A stretch of 64,000 nt of DNA from Phycisphaerae bacterium (GTDB taxonomy: Bacteria; Planctomycetota; Phycisphaerae; UBA1845). Where the stretch lies: assembly GCA_029260015.1 (NCBI GenBank), contig JAJDEB010000007.1, positions 1 to 64,000 on the forward strand, in the 5' to 3' direction. A model generated the notes under the pieces. That model was given only the letters and a program-made list of their open reading frames with translations, made no database searches and was not told the DNA's origin. Both the position numbers and the translations under genes were made by a program. Positions 7,684 to 15,880 of this stretch are shown here, in pieces (position 1 is the first letter of the stretch; each line of letters begins with the position of its first letter).

Positions 7684-8946
7684 ATGACTCAGACTGCATC
7701 AACAACTGAATTCGCACCAACGACTTACGCACCTGTCGAACCCGGCGGCGATCTGTGGACGCTTAACCTTGGTCCGCAGCACCCGGCGTGTCATGGTACG
7801 CTGCGCCATGTGCTGGAACTCGACGGCGAGCGGGTGGTTGGCTGCACGATTCACATTGGCTATCTGCACAGCGGTTTTGAAAAGCTCGGCGAACATTTGA
7901 ACTACAACCAGTATGTGGTCGTGACCGATCGGATGAATTATGTTTCGCCGATCGCCAACAATGTCGTTTGGCATCACGCGTGTGAAAAACTTTTCGGTAT
8001 CGAAATCACGCCGCGCTGCAAAGTCATTCGCACGATCATCGCGGAACTGGCTCGCATTCAAGACCATCTGCTATGCGTGGGAGCGGCTGCCCTCGATCTG
8101 GGCGGGTTCACCGCGTTTCTCTACGGGTTTAACGAGCGCGAATACCTCAACGATATTTTCGAAGAATTGTGCGGGGCACGATTCACCACCAGCTACACGC
8201 GCGTCGGCGGGTTGATGTCGGACATTTCCGACCGCTGGCCCAAAATGGTGCGGGACTTCTGCAAGAAGCTGCCCAGCGCCCTCGACGACGTTGAAAAACT
8301 TCTGACCAAGAACCGCATCTTCATCGAACGGGCCCGCGGGGTCGGGTACATTAACAAAGAGGATGCGATTGACTTTGGATTGACCGGACCACTCGCGCGG
8401 TCGGCGGGTGTCCGGCGCGACCTGCGGAAGGACGAACCGTACCTTTGCTATGCCGACAACTGGGATGGCAAGAACAGTTCCGGCGTTCAGTTTAAGGTCG
8501 CCGTCAGCGAAATGGGCGACTGCTACGCCCGCTACCTAGTGCGTCTTGAAGAAATGCGGCAGTCATTGGCGATCGTCGATCAGCTCATCGACAACATCCC
8601 TGCTGGACCGATCAACGTACTGGCAGATGACAAGAAGACGCTGCCCGACAAACGCGAGATTTACTTTAGCATCGAAGGATTGATCCATCACTTTGAACAG
8701 GTGATGACCAATCGCGGACATGAACCGCCCGTCGGCGAATCATACGGCGCGAACGAAACCGCCAACGGGGAGCTTGGATTTTATCTGGTCAGTGACGGTG
8801 GCAATTGCGCGTACCGCGCGCGGTGCAGACCACCAAGTTTCATCAACTATCAATGCTTCCCGCAACTGGTCATCGGGCATCAGATCAGCGACGTGATTGC
8901 GGCGCTGGGTTCGATGAACATTATTGCGGCTGAATTGGATCGCTAA
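7684..8946 (+). CDS. nuoD: NADH-quinone oxidoreductase subunit D (49 kDa type)
   Basis: A 420-residue subunit forming most of the quinone-binding cavity with NuoB. The 49-kDa signature LNLGPQHPACHGTLRH (about residues 27-42), GYLHSGFEKLGE, and the C-terminal PPSFINYQCFPQL and SMNIIAAELDR are present. Like all NuoD proteins it descends from the large subunit of NiFe hydrogenases but binds no metal. A 20-bp gap separates it from nuoC. Length is normal for the unfused form. Confidence 0.97.
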   Translation: MTQTASTTEFAPTTYAPVEPGGDLWTLNLGPQHPACHGTLRHVLELDGERVVGCTIHIGYLHSGFEKLGEHLNYNQYVVVTDRMNYVSPIANNVVWHHACEKLFGIEITPRCKVIRTIIAELARIQDHLLCVGAAALDLGGFTAFLYGFNEREYLNDIFEELCGARFTTSYTRVGGLMSDISDRWPKMVRDFCKKLPSALDDVEKLLTKNRIFIERARGVGYINKEDAIDFGLTGPLARSAGVRRDLRKDEPYLCYADNWDGKNSSGVQFKVAVSEMGDCYARYLVRLEEMRQSLAIVDQLIDNIPAGPINVLADDKKTLPDKREIYFSIEGLIHHFEQVMTNRGHEPPVGESYGANETANGELGFYLVSDGGNCAYRARCRPPSFINYQCFPQLVIGHQISDVIAALGSMNIIAAELDR

Positions 8947-8961
8947 GGAGCCGTTGCAGTC

Positions 8962-9537
8962 ATGGCATGGAAAGCGCTAGATCGAGTCAACGCGCCGGCA
9001 GAGGAAGGCCCGAGCCTGAGCGAACCGCTGAAGGAAAAGATTCGCGGGTTCTTCGATCGATATCCGACAAAGCGAGCCGTGTTGATTCCGGCGCTGCACA
9101 TGATTCAAGACGATCATGGATATGTGGGCTGGAAGGCGATGGAGGAAGTGGCTGAGCTTTTAGAAATCACCGCGTCGGACGTGTTCGATACGGTTTCGTT
9201 TTACAGTCATTTTTGGACGCACCCCAAGGGCGAAAAGGTCGTGATGGCCTGTCGTAGTGTGTCGTGCGACCTGTTGGGTGCCGATCAGGTACTAGGTGAA
9301 TGCAAGAAGGTGTTGGGCATCGACGATCATGAGACGACGCCCGACGGTAAGTACAGTTTGATGACGGAAGAATGTTTAGCCGCCTGCGATCATGGCCCCT
9401 GTTTGATGGTTAACGAAAAAATGCACAAGTGCGTCAAACCGTCGGATGTCCGCAAGCTGTTGGAAGATGACGCGAACGACGCCCTTGATATTCCGCGTAG
9501 CAATTTGTACGACGGTGCGAATCGAACATCAGCTTAA
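8962..9537 (+). CDS. nuoE: NADH-quinone oxidoreductase subunit E (24 kDa, 2Fe-2S)
   Basis: A 191-residue thioredoxin-fold subunit that binds the 2Fe-2S cluster N1a. Its ligands are visible as CRSVSC (C-x4-C, about residue 95) and CLAACDHGPC (C-x3-C, about 135). The helical N-terminal part (KEKIRGFFDRYPTKRAVLIPALH) is typical. AGGAG lies about 11 nt before the ATG. NuoE and NuoF form the NADH dehydrogenase module. Confidence 0.96.
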   Translation: MAWKALDRVNAPAEEGPSLSEPLKEKIRGFFDRYPTKRAVLIPALHMIQDDHGYVGWKAMEEVAELLEITASDVFDTVSFYSHFWTHPKGEKVVMACRSVSCDLLGADQVLGECKKVLGIDDHETTPDGKYSLMTEECLAACDHGPCLMVNEKMHKCVKPSDVRKLLEDDANDALDIPRSNLYDGANRTSA

Positions 9538-9544
9538 TGAATCA

Positions 9545-10852
9545 ATGAGCGAATACGAAACGGTACTATTACAAAACGTCGGCAAGCCCAATTCGCAGCG
9601 GCTTGCGACATACGTCGAAGGCGGCGGATATTCGGGCGCGAAGCGTGCGCTCGAGCATACGACCGACGAAGTGATCGACGTGGTCAAGCGTGCCAACCTG
9701 CGCGGACGCGGAGGGGCTGGGTTTCCGGCAGGTGTGAAATGGAGCTTTCTGCCGAAGGATCGTGAAGTCACGTACCTGTGCGTCAATGCTGACGAATCGG
9801 AACCGCCGACCTTTAGCAATCGCGTGCTGATGGAAGAAGATCCGCACCAATTGCTCGAAGGGATATTGATTGCCGGCTATGCGACGCAAGCGACGGTGGC
9901 GTATTTGTACATGCGTGCGGAATTTGCTGAGCAGTATCACATCATGCAGATCGCGCTCGACGAGGCGTACGAAGCCGGTTACTTCGGCAAGAATATATTG
10001 AACAGTGGCTACGACCTGGAGTGCTACATTCATCGCGGCGCGGGTGCGTATGTCTGCGGTGAAGAAACGGGATTGATCGAATCGCTCGAAGGTAAGCGCG
10101 GTTGGCCACGAATCAAACCGCCCTTCCCGGCGATACAAGGCGCGTTTGGTAAACCGACCGTTGTCAACAATGTCGAAACACTGGCGAACCTTCCGCACAT
10201 TATTAATCGAGGGGCTGACTGGTTTCTGGGTATCGGTCCGGAAGGCAGCAGTGGCCCGAAGCTGTTCTGCATCAGCGGCGCGGTCAACAAACCGGGATGC
10301 TACGAAGGTGCGATGGATTTTACCGTCCGCGAGTTGATCGAAAGCGATCGATTCGGCGGCGGGATGCGCGACGGACTCAAAGTCAAAGCCGTCATGCCCG
10401 GTGGAATATCGATGGGCATTCTGACGGCAGACGAGCTTGATATGAAGATGGATTTTTCCGACCCGGCGAAGTACGGCCTGCTGGGTTTGGGGACGGCGTC
10501 CGCGATCGTGATTGACGACCAAACCGACATTCGCAAAGTGCTGCGAAATGTCGCGCGGTTTTTCTCACATGAATCGTGCGGGCAATGCACGCAATGTCGC
10601 GAAGGCACGACGTGGATGTACAAGATGGCCAACCGCGTCGAACACGGGTTGGGACGCATGGAAGACATTGAACTCCTGGGCGAAATCCCCGCGAAGATGG
10701 GAATGATGCCCGGATTAAGTATATGTGGTTTGTCGGATGGCGCAGCGTTTGCGATTCGGACCATTGTCGAAAAATTCCGCAGCGAGTTGGAAGGCTACGT
10801 TCGGAGTGAAAAAGACGACGGGGTTCGTATCGCATTGGAAATTGCGAATTGA
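9545..10852 (+). CDS. nuoF: NADH-quinone oxidoreductase subunit F (51 kDa, FMN and NADH binding)
   Basis: A 435-residue catalytic subunit where NADH is oxidised. The NADH/FMN glycine-rich motif RGRGGAGFPAGVKW (about residues 55-70), GAGAYVCGEETGLIESLEG and the 4Fe-4S N3 ligands in ESCGQCTQCREGT are present. ATG 9545 is used. An upstream in-frame start at 9446 would lie inside nuoE and lacks conservation. Only 7 bp separate it from the nuoE stop. Confidence 0.97.
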   Translation: MSEYETVLLQNVGKPNSQRLATYVEGGGYSGAKRALEHTTDEVIDVVKRANLRGRGGAGFPAGVKWSFLPKDREVTYLCVNADESEPPTFSNRVLMEEDPHQLLEGILIAGYATQATVAYLYMRAEFAEQYHIMQIALDEAYEAGYFGKNILNSGYDLECYIHRGAGAYVCGEETGLIESLEGKRGWPRIKPPFPAIQGAFGKPTVVNNVETLANLPHIINRGADWFLGIGPEGSSGPKLFCISGAVNKPGCYEGAMDFTVRELIESDRFGGGMRDGLKVKAVMPGGISMGILTADELDMKMDFSDPAKYGLLGLGTASAIVIDDQTDIRKVLRNVARFFSHESCGQCTQCREGTTWMYKMANRVEHGLGRMEDIELLGEIPAKMGMMPGLSICGLSDGAAFAIRTIVEKFRSELEGYVRSEKDDGVRIALEIAN

Positions 10853-10951
10853 GCCTGATCAATCGTCTTGACTGTTGGCGCGGTCGGCGATGATGGCTCA
10901 TTTGCAACGTGTGGTTGGCGTAAATCTACGACTCGAATAGAAGCGCGGGTA

Positions 10952-12574
10952 ATGGCCAAGATAATTCTTAACAATCAGGAAGTCGAAACTCGCGAGGGCA
11001 TTCCCGTCTTGCAAGCCGCGTTGGAGTCCGGCTTGAATGTGCCCCACTACTGCTACCATCCGGGTCTATCGGTGGTAGCGTCGTGTCGATTGTGCCTGAT
11101 GGAAATGAAAATGCCCCACCCCAAAACGGGTGAACTCGGTTGGGCACCCAAGCTAATGCCATCTTGCCAGACACCGGTGCGCGACGGGATGGAAGTCCGT
11201 TTCGACTCCGACAAAGTCAACGAAAACCAAGAGCGGTGCATGGAGTTCTTCCTGCTCAACCATCCGCTCGACTGCCCCGTCTGCGACCAAGCCGGTGAAT
11301 GCCACTTGCAGGACTACTCCTACAACTTCGGCAAGAGCGAATCGCGAATGGTCGATCAGAAGCACGTCACGCCGAAAAAAGACATCGGCCCGAAGACGCT
11401 GCTTTATTCCGACCGCTGCGTGATGTGTTCGCGCTGTGTGCGGTTTTGTGATGAAGTAGTTGGCACTGGTGAGCTTTGTATTACCAATCGTGGAAGCAAA
11501 GCTGAAATCGACGTGTTCCCGGGCAAACCGCTCGACAACCCTATGCAGGGTAACGTCGTAGACATCTGCCCGGTGGGTTGCCTGCTGGACAAGGACTTCC
11601 TGTTTGAGCAGCGCGTGTGGTACCTTAAAAGTGCCGATTCGATTTGCACGGGTTGCAGCACTGGCTGTTCGATTCGCATCGATCAAAACGAGGAGCATGT
11701 CTATCGGATCAAACCGCGCTTCAACCCGCGCGTGAATCAGTGGTGGATATGCGACGAGGGGCGCTTCGGATTCAAATACATTCACGACAAGAATCGGTTG
11801 ACGCAGTTGAAACTGCGACGCGGTGAATCGCTGGAATCGCTGCCCTGGGAATCGCTGGCTGAAACGGTTCGCTTCCGGTTCGAGAAAATCGCCAAGAAGG
11901 AAACCGAAAAGAAAACGGCGGTGATGATTTCACCGTTTGTGGCCTGCGAAGAAGCGTGGTTGCTGGCAAAGTCGATCCGCGAGGTCGCACCGGAGGCGAC
12001 GCTTGTTCTGGGTCCGGTGCCAACAGTCGAACAGGATCAACGGTTCCCGATCGGTGCGACCAACGGCGACACCAAGTTCATCATCCGCAAGGAAAAATGC
12101 CCGAACCGCAAAGGCATTGAACTCATCATCAAACATTTCGGCGGTAACGTTGAAACTTTTGACGCCTTTGTAGAACAAGCTGGCAAGGGCGAATACGCGG
12201 CGGCTTGGATCAGCGGTGGTTACGCGTCCGAATGGGTCAGCAAGGATTTCGCCAAAGCCGCCAGTAAGATTCCGTTCAAAATTGTCCACGATCTGTTCGC
12301 AAGCGCCTTAACCGAAGACGCAACATTGATAGTCCCGGCGTGTTCGTTCGCCGAGCGTGACGGAAGCTTCATAAACGCGACCGATGTCGTTCAACCTTTT
12401 GCCCGTGCGATCAAACAACCACAGGGTTGCAAGCGCGACGGGCAGTTTTTCCATGAGTTGGCCGAACTCGAAGGCCTGTTCCAAGCCGCCAACGTGCGTG
12501 AGATGATGGCCGCAGAGATCAAAGAATTTGAAGACGTGTACGTTCCGCCGCCGCTTCCGGAACATCAGCATTAA
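10952..12574 (+). CDS. nuoG: NADH-quinone oxidoreductase subunit G, short form
   Basis: A 540-residue iron-sulfur subunit. In order it shows a 2Fe-2S ferredoxin domain (CYHPGLSVVASCRLC), the His/Cys-ligated cluster (HPLDCPVCDQAGECH), two 4Fe-4S cluster regions (CVMCSRCVRFC and CPVGCL) and the extra N7-type site CTGCSTGCS. A much shortened molybdopterin-oxidoreductase-like region follows. Many NuoG proteins are 680 to 900 residues, so much of the MopB domain is missing, yet the frame is clean. ATG 10952 begins MAKIILNNQEV and fits the family; the open frame upstream to 10868 does not. A 99-bp gap separates it from nuoF. Confidence 0.95.
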   Translation: MAKIILNNQEVETREGIPVLQAALESGLNVPHYCYHPGLSVVASCRLCLMEMKMPHPKTGELGWAPKLMPSCQTPVRDGMEVRFDSDKVNENQERCMEFFLLNHPLDCPVCDQAGECHLQDYSYNFGKSESRMVDQKHVTPKKDIGPKTLLYSDRCVMCSRCVRFCDEVVGTGELCITNRGSKAEIDVFPGKPLDNPMQGNVVDICPVGCLLDKDFLFEQRVWYLKSADSICTGCSTGCSIRIDQNEEHVYRIKPRFNPRVNQWWICDEGRFGFKYIHDKNRLTQLKLRRGESLESLPWESLAETVRFRFEKIAKKETEKKTAVMISPFVACEEAWLLAKSIREVAPEATLVLGPVPTVEQDQRFPIGATNGDTKFIIRKEKCPNRKGIELIIKHFGGNVETFDAFVEQAGKGEYAAAWISGGYASEWVSKDFAKAASKIPFKIVHDLFASALTEDATLIVPACSFAERDGSFINATDVVQPFARAIKQPQGCKRDGQFFHELAELEGLFQAANVREMMAAEIKEFEDVYVPPPLPEHQH

Positions 12575-12590
12575 TAGAAGAACAAGCCGC

Positions 12591-12663
12591 GTAGGGTCCG
12601 CTGTGCGGACCATTCGTTCGGTTGGTAGATGATGACATCCGTGGTCGGCACAGCGGACCCTAC
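12591..12663. repeat. REPIN-like inverted doublet, variant stem (between nuoG and nuoH)
   Basis: A 73-bp element with 22-bp inverted arms (one mismatch). The left unit is GTAG, stem GGTCCGC, loop TGT, stem GCGGACC. The right unit mirrors it and ends in CTAC. It has the same design as the other doublets in this window but a different stem sequence. It lies between genes of the nuo operon and could also fold in the mRNA. Confidence 0.8.
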
Positions 12664-12706
12664 ATCGCTGTGATGTTGAGGTAGTTTTCAGAAGTTGGCA
12701 GGTAAC

Positions 12707-13933
12707 ATGCTCAGTTGGCTTGAAAATCAGGCAGTCTTCAGTGCGGTCCTGTCCCTCCTGCTCATCGGTGGGATCATGACCTGCGTAGCCTACTGCATCT
12801 ATTTTGAGCGCAAGATATCCGCGTGGATTCAGGATCGCCAAGGACCGAACCGCGTTGGATTCCTCGGCCTTTTCGGAAACTTTCATTTCTGGGGGCTCGG
12901 TCAACCGCTGGCGGACGGTGCAAAGTTTCTCCTTAAGGAAGACATCATTCCGTCACGCGTGGACAAACCGCTTTTCATCCTTGCCCCCGCGATTAGCATG
13001 GTTGTCGCCCTCATCGGTTTCGTGGTGATTCCTTGGGGCGGTTACTATTTGCTCGGTGACACACTTCTCAATGTTCAGGTCGCCAACCCCGACGTCGGTT
13101 TGCTTTATGTCCTCGGCGTCGGGTCGATGGGCGTGTATGGCGTCGTGCTGGGCGGGTGGGCGAGCAACAACAAATATTCGATGTACGGTGCGGTTCGCGC
13201 CACGGCACAGATGCTCAGCTACGAAATCCCGATGGGTATTGCGATTCTGATCGTGGTGCTCGCGAGTGGGCAGCTGCGCTTAGAAGAAATCGTCGTCGGT
13301 CAGGTCGGAAGCAACGGTTTGTGGAACATCGTTCTGCATCCCGTGGCATTCTTGATTCTGCTGATCACACTATTCGCCGAAACCAACCGTGCCCCGTTCG
13401 ACCTCGCAGAAGCTGAGCAGGAACTCATCGGTGGTTTCCACACCGAATACAGCGCCATGAAGTTCGCGATGTTCTTCCTCGGCGAATACGTTCACATGAT
13501 TACGGGTAGCGCGTTTATCTGCGTGCTATTCCTAGGTGGATGGGAATTGTCATTGTTTGGCATTGGTCCTGCATTTCCGGGCACGGGACTCGACGACACG
13601 GGTTTGATTTCAGTGCTAATCAAGGTCGGCGTGCTGGGCGTCAAGGTGGCGTTCTTCATCTTCCTGTTCATGCTCATTCGATGGACCCTGCCGCGATTCC
13701 GCTTCGACCAGTTGATGCGGTTGGCGTGGAAGGGATTGATCCCGATCAGTCTGGGACTTTTGATCCTAACGGTTCTCGGTGTGTATATGGGTTGGCAGCG
13801 CAGCGTTCTGTTCAACCTTGGCGGTGAAATTGCAATTGTGGCGGCGACATTGGGCGTGGTTATTCTGGCCAACAAACCGGTCAGCGGACGTCAGGGCAAC
13901 ATGCCCGCAATGGGTCAACCGCTCGGCGGTTAA
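12707..13933 (+). CDS. nuoH: NADH-quinone oxidoreductase subunit H
   Basis: A 408-residue membrane subunit (about 8 helices) that links the quinone cavity to the proton-pumping arm. Signatures include ERKISAWIQDRQGPNRVG, QPLADGAKFLLKED and the acidic quinone-channel segment FAETNRAPFDLAEAEQEL. The start is ATG 12707, with AGGT 3 to 6 nt upstream. A TTG at 12695 is possible. It is slightly long for NuoH, with a C-terminal tail ending PAMGQPLGG. Confidence 0.96.
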   Translation: MLSWLENQAVFSAVLSLLLIGGIMTCVAYCIYFERKISAWIQDRQGPNRVGFLGLFGNFHFWGLGQPLADGAKFLLKEDIIPSRVDKPLFILAPAISMVVALIGFVVIPWGGYYLLGDTLLNVQVANPDVGLLYVLGVGSMGVYGVVLGGWASNNKYSMYGAVRATAQMLSYEIPMGIAILIVVLASGQLRLEEIVVGQVGSNGLWNIVLHPVAFLILLITLFAETNRAPFDLAEAEQELIGGFHTEYSAMKFAMFFLGEYVHMITGSAFICVLFLGGWELSLFGIGPAFPGTGLDDTGLISVLIKVGVLGVKVAFFIFLFMLIRWTLPRFRFDQLMRLAWKGLIPISLGLLILTVLGVYMGWQRSVLFNLGGEIAIVAATLGVVILANKPVSGRQGNMPAMGQPLGG

Positions 13934-13975
13934 TGCACATTGGGGTGCAAACAAAATTTTCGATCGACGTGATTT

Positions 13976-14623
13976 ATGATTAGCGACGCAGACATCATTC
14001 TCATCAAAGAGCCAAAGCTGTCGGCTGCCGACAAGCTCTACCTCACGCAAATTGCCGAAGGCGTGAAGGTGACGCTCAACCATTTATTTTTCAAACCAAA
14101 GGTCACCGTATCGTATCCCGAAGAAAAACGTCAACTTCGAGTTGATAACTATCGCGGGGTGCATCGACTCAACCGTGACCCCGATGGTCGCGTGGCGTGC
14201 GTCGCTTGTTTCATGTGCGAGACAGCATGCCCAGCCCACTGCATCCACATCGTCGCCGACGAATCGCCCTGGGAAGACCGCGAAAAATACCCGCAACAAT
14301 TCGACATCGACGAACTCCGCTGCATCTACTGCGGCATGTGCGAAGAAGCCTGCCCAGTCGATGCGATTGAACTGACCACCGAGTACGACATCGTGGGTCA
14401 TACGCGCGACGAAATGATCTTCGACAAAGAAAAGCTGCTGAGCGTCTTCGACAAAACAAAAGACGTCAAACCGCGAAAGAACCCAAAAATCAGCGGGTAT
14501 GAAGGAACGGGCGACCGCGAAAAATACGATCAACTTCGCGAGCGGTTGGAAAAAATGGTCAACGAACGCGAACCGGATCAATCCAAATCTTCCCCAACGA
14601 CCTGCGAAGGGAACGCATCTTGA
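13976..14623 (+). CDS. nuoI: NADH-quinone oxidoreductase subunit I (two 4Fe-4S clusters)
   Basis: A 215-residue ferredoxin-like subunit carrying clusters N6a and N6b. Two C-x2-C-x2-C-x3-C motifs are visible, CVACFMCETACP and CIYCGMCEEACP. An amphipathic N-terminal region contacts the membrane arm. A charged C-terminal tail of about 60 residues (KDVKPRKNPK onward) exceeds the shortest homologues. Its TGA stop overlaps the nuoJ TTG start (TTGA). Confidence 0.96.
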   Translation: MISDADIILIKEPKLSAADKLYLTQIAEGVKVTLNHLFFKPKVTVSYPEEKRQLRVDNYRGVHRLNRDPDGRVACVACFMCETACPAHCIHIVADESPWEDREKYPQQFDIDELRCIYCGMCEEACPVDAIELTTEYDIVGHTRDEMIFDKEKLLSVFDKTKDVKPRKNPKISGYEGTGDREKYDQLRERLEKMVNEREPDQSKSSPTTCEGNAS

Positions 14624-15408
14624 CCTCGATGATTCCCTACATTCTTTACGTCTTGTTTGCATTGGGCGGGGCTGCGATTTATCTCGCCATGCCCAAGCCA
14701 GCCGGTTCGCAGAAGCGGGCAGCGCTGGTGTTGGGTGTTTCGGTGGTCGCGGGACTGATGGCGCTGATGAGCATGCACTCTGTCGCTCCCAACCCGAACA
14801 ACTTCTTTTTCTACATGTTTGCAGGGATCGCGGTGTTGGCGGCTGGCCGCGTTGTCACGCATCCGGTACCGACGTACAGCGCGGTGTATTTCGCCGTCGT
14901 AATTCTTTGTGTGGCTGTGCTGCTCGTCATTCAGCGTGCAGAGTTCCTGGCAGTTGCGCTGATCATTATTTATGCCGGCGCGATTTTGGTCACCTATGCG
15001 TTTGTCATCATGCTAGCGCAGCAGTCCGGCGCTGTCGCAACCGATACTCAAGCCCGCGAACCACTGATGGCAATTCTCGTTTCATTCGTCATCGCCGGTG
15101 CCATCGCCGGAAAGATCGAACAGCTCAATTCCGTCCCGGTTCAATTGCCCGATCGCACGATCACGCAAGCGTCGGATGCGGGTGCAATCGAAGCAGCGAC
15201 GGAATCGAAATCAGAATCCGGGCACACGCGGGCGATTGGCAAGCTGATGTTCGGTCCGTACCTGATTGTGGTTGAACTATCTGGACTCCTGCTTCTCATC
15301 GCAATGGTTGGCGCGATTGCGATATCGAGAAAGCAGGTACCCATCGAAGACACGGGTGAGGTAAGACTACCCGTAGGCCAGATTGGCCGTGAAGCGCCAC
15401 CGTTCTAA
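14620..15408 (+). CDS. nuoJ: NADH-quinone oxidoreductase subunit J
   Basis: A 262-residue membrane subunit with five predicted helices. The family core SAVYFAVVILCVAVLLVIQ and FLAVALIIIYAGAILVTYAFVIML holds the pi-bulge helix region of TM3. A hydrophilic insertion of about 70 residues precedes the last helix. The start is TTG at 14620, overlapping the nuoI stop, with GAAGGG about 8 nt upstream. ATG 14629 is an alternative. Confidence 0.92.
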   Translation: MTSMIPYILYVLFALGGAAIYLAMPKPAGSQKRAALVLGVSVVAGLMALMSMHSVAPNPNNFFFYMFAGIAVLAAGRVVTHPVPTYSAVYFAVVILCVAVLLVIQRAEFLAVALIIIYAGAILVTYAFVIMLAQQSGAVATDTQAREPLMAILVSFVIAGAIAGKIEQLNSVPVQLPDRTITQASDAGAIEAATESKSESGHTRAIGKLMFGPYLIVVELSGLLLLIAMVGAIAISRKQVPIEDTGEVRLPVGQIGREAPPF

Positions 15409-15431
15409 AGGGTAAGAACAATCGCGCCGTT

Positions 15432-15495
15432 GTAGGGTGGGCCGTGCCCACCGCAGTTCGAGCGCCAACAACATGGTGGGCACAGCCCACCCTAC
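15432..15495. repeat. REPIN-like inverted doublet (between nuoJ and nuoK)
   Basis: A 64-bp element. The left unit is GTAG, stem GGTGGGC, loop CGT, stem GCCCACC. After a 20-nt spacer the right unit mirrors it (loop ACA) and ends in CTAC. The arms are also complementary to each other, so it can fold as two small hairpins or one long one. It sits in the 127-bp gap between nuoJ and nuoK. Confidence 0.85.
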
Positions 15496-15535
15496 GGATT
15501 CGTTGAAAGCCAAGTTGTTTTGAAAGCCAAACACA

Positions 15536-15838
15536 ATGCCTGATCCAGGTTCATACATTTTGCTCGGTGCGGTTCTGTTTGCGATCGGTATGGTCGGGTT
15601 TCTGGCCCGCCGCAACCTGATCGTGATGTTCTTGTCCACCGAAATAATGTTCCAGGGCGTCGTGCTTAACGTCGTGGCATTCAGTCGCATGCATGGCCGC
15701 CTTTCAGGCGACGTCTACGGATTGTTCATGCTCGTCATCGCGGCGGTCGAAGCCGGTTTGGCGCTCGGCCTGGTCGTACTCCTGTATCGCAGAAAGAACT
15801 CGCTTGACGCCGAAAGCTGGTCGGCAATGAGTGGATAG
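15536..15838 (+). CDS. nuoK: NADH-quinone oxidoreductase subunit K
   Basis: A 100-residue subunit with three transmembrane helices, the usual size for the family. The two conserved membrane glutamates of the proton path are present in LSTEIMFQG and VIAAVEAGLALGL. It opens MPDPGSYILLGAVLFAIG, as in many NuoK proteins. It follows the palindromic repeat by 40 bp. No strong SD is seen, which could make it dependent on upstream translation or on mRNA structure. Confidence 0.95.
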   Translation: MPDPGSYILLGAVLFAIGMVGFLARRNLIVMFLSTEIMFQGVVLNVVAFSRMHGRLSGDVYGLFMLVIAAVEAGLALGLVVLLYRRKNSLDAESWSAMSG

Positions 15839-15880
15839 CATCACCGAGTCATCAATGTTTACGCTCGGTTGAAGGAATCA

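Noticed and set aside
11153..11785. 210-codon open frame antisense to nuoG
   Set aside because: Shadow of a highly conserved gene. Long antisense frames are common in this base composition (also opposite nuoF, nuoI and the GHL10 gene).
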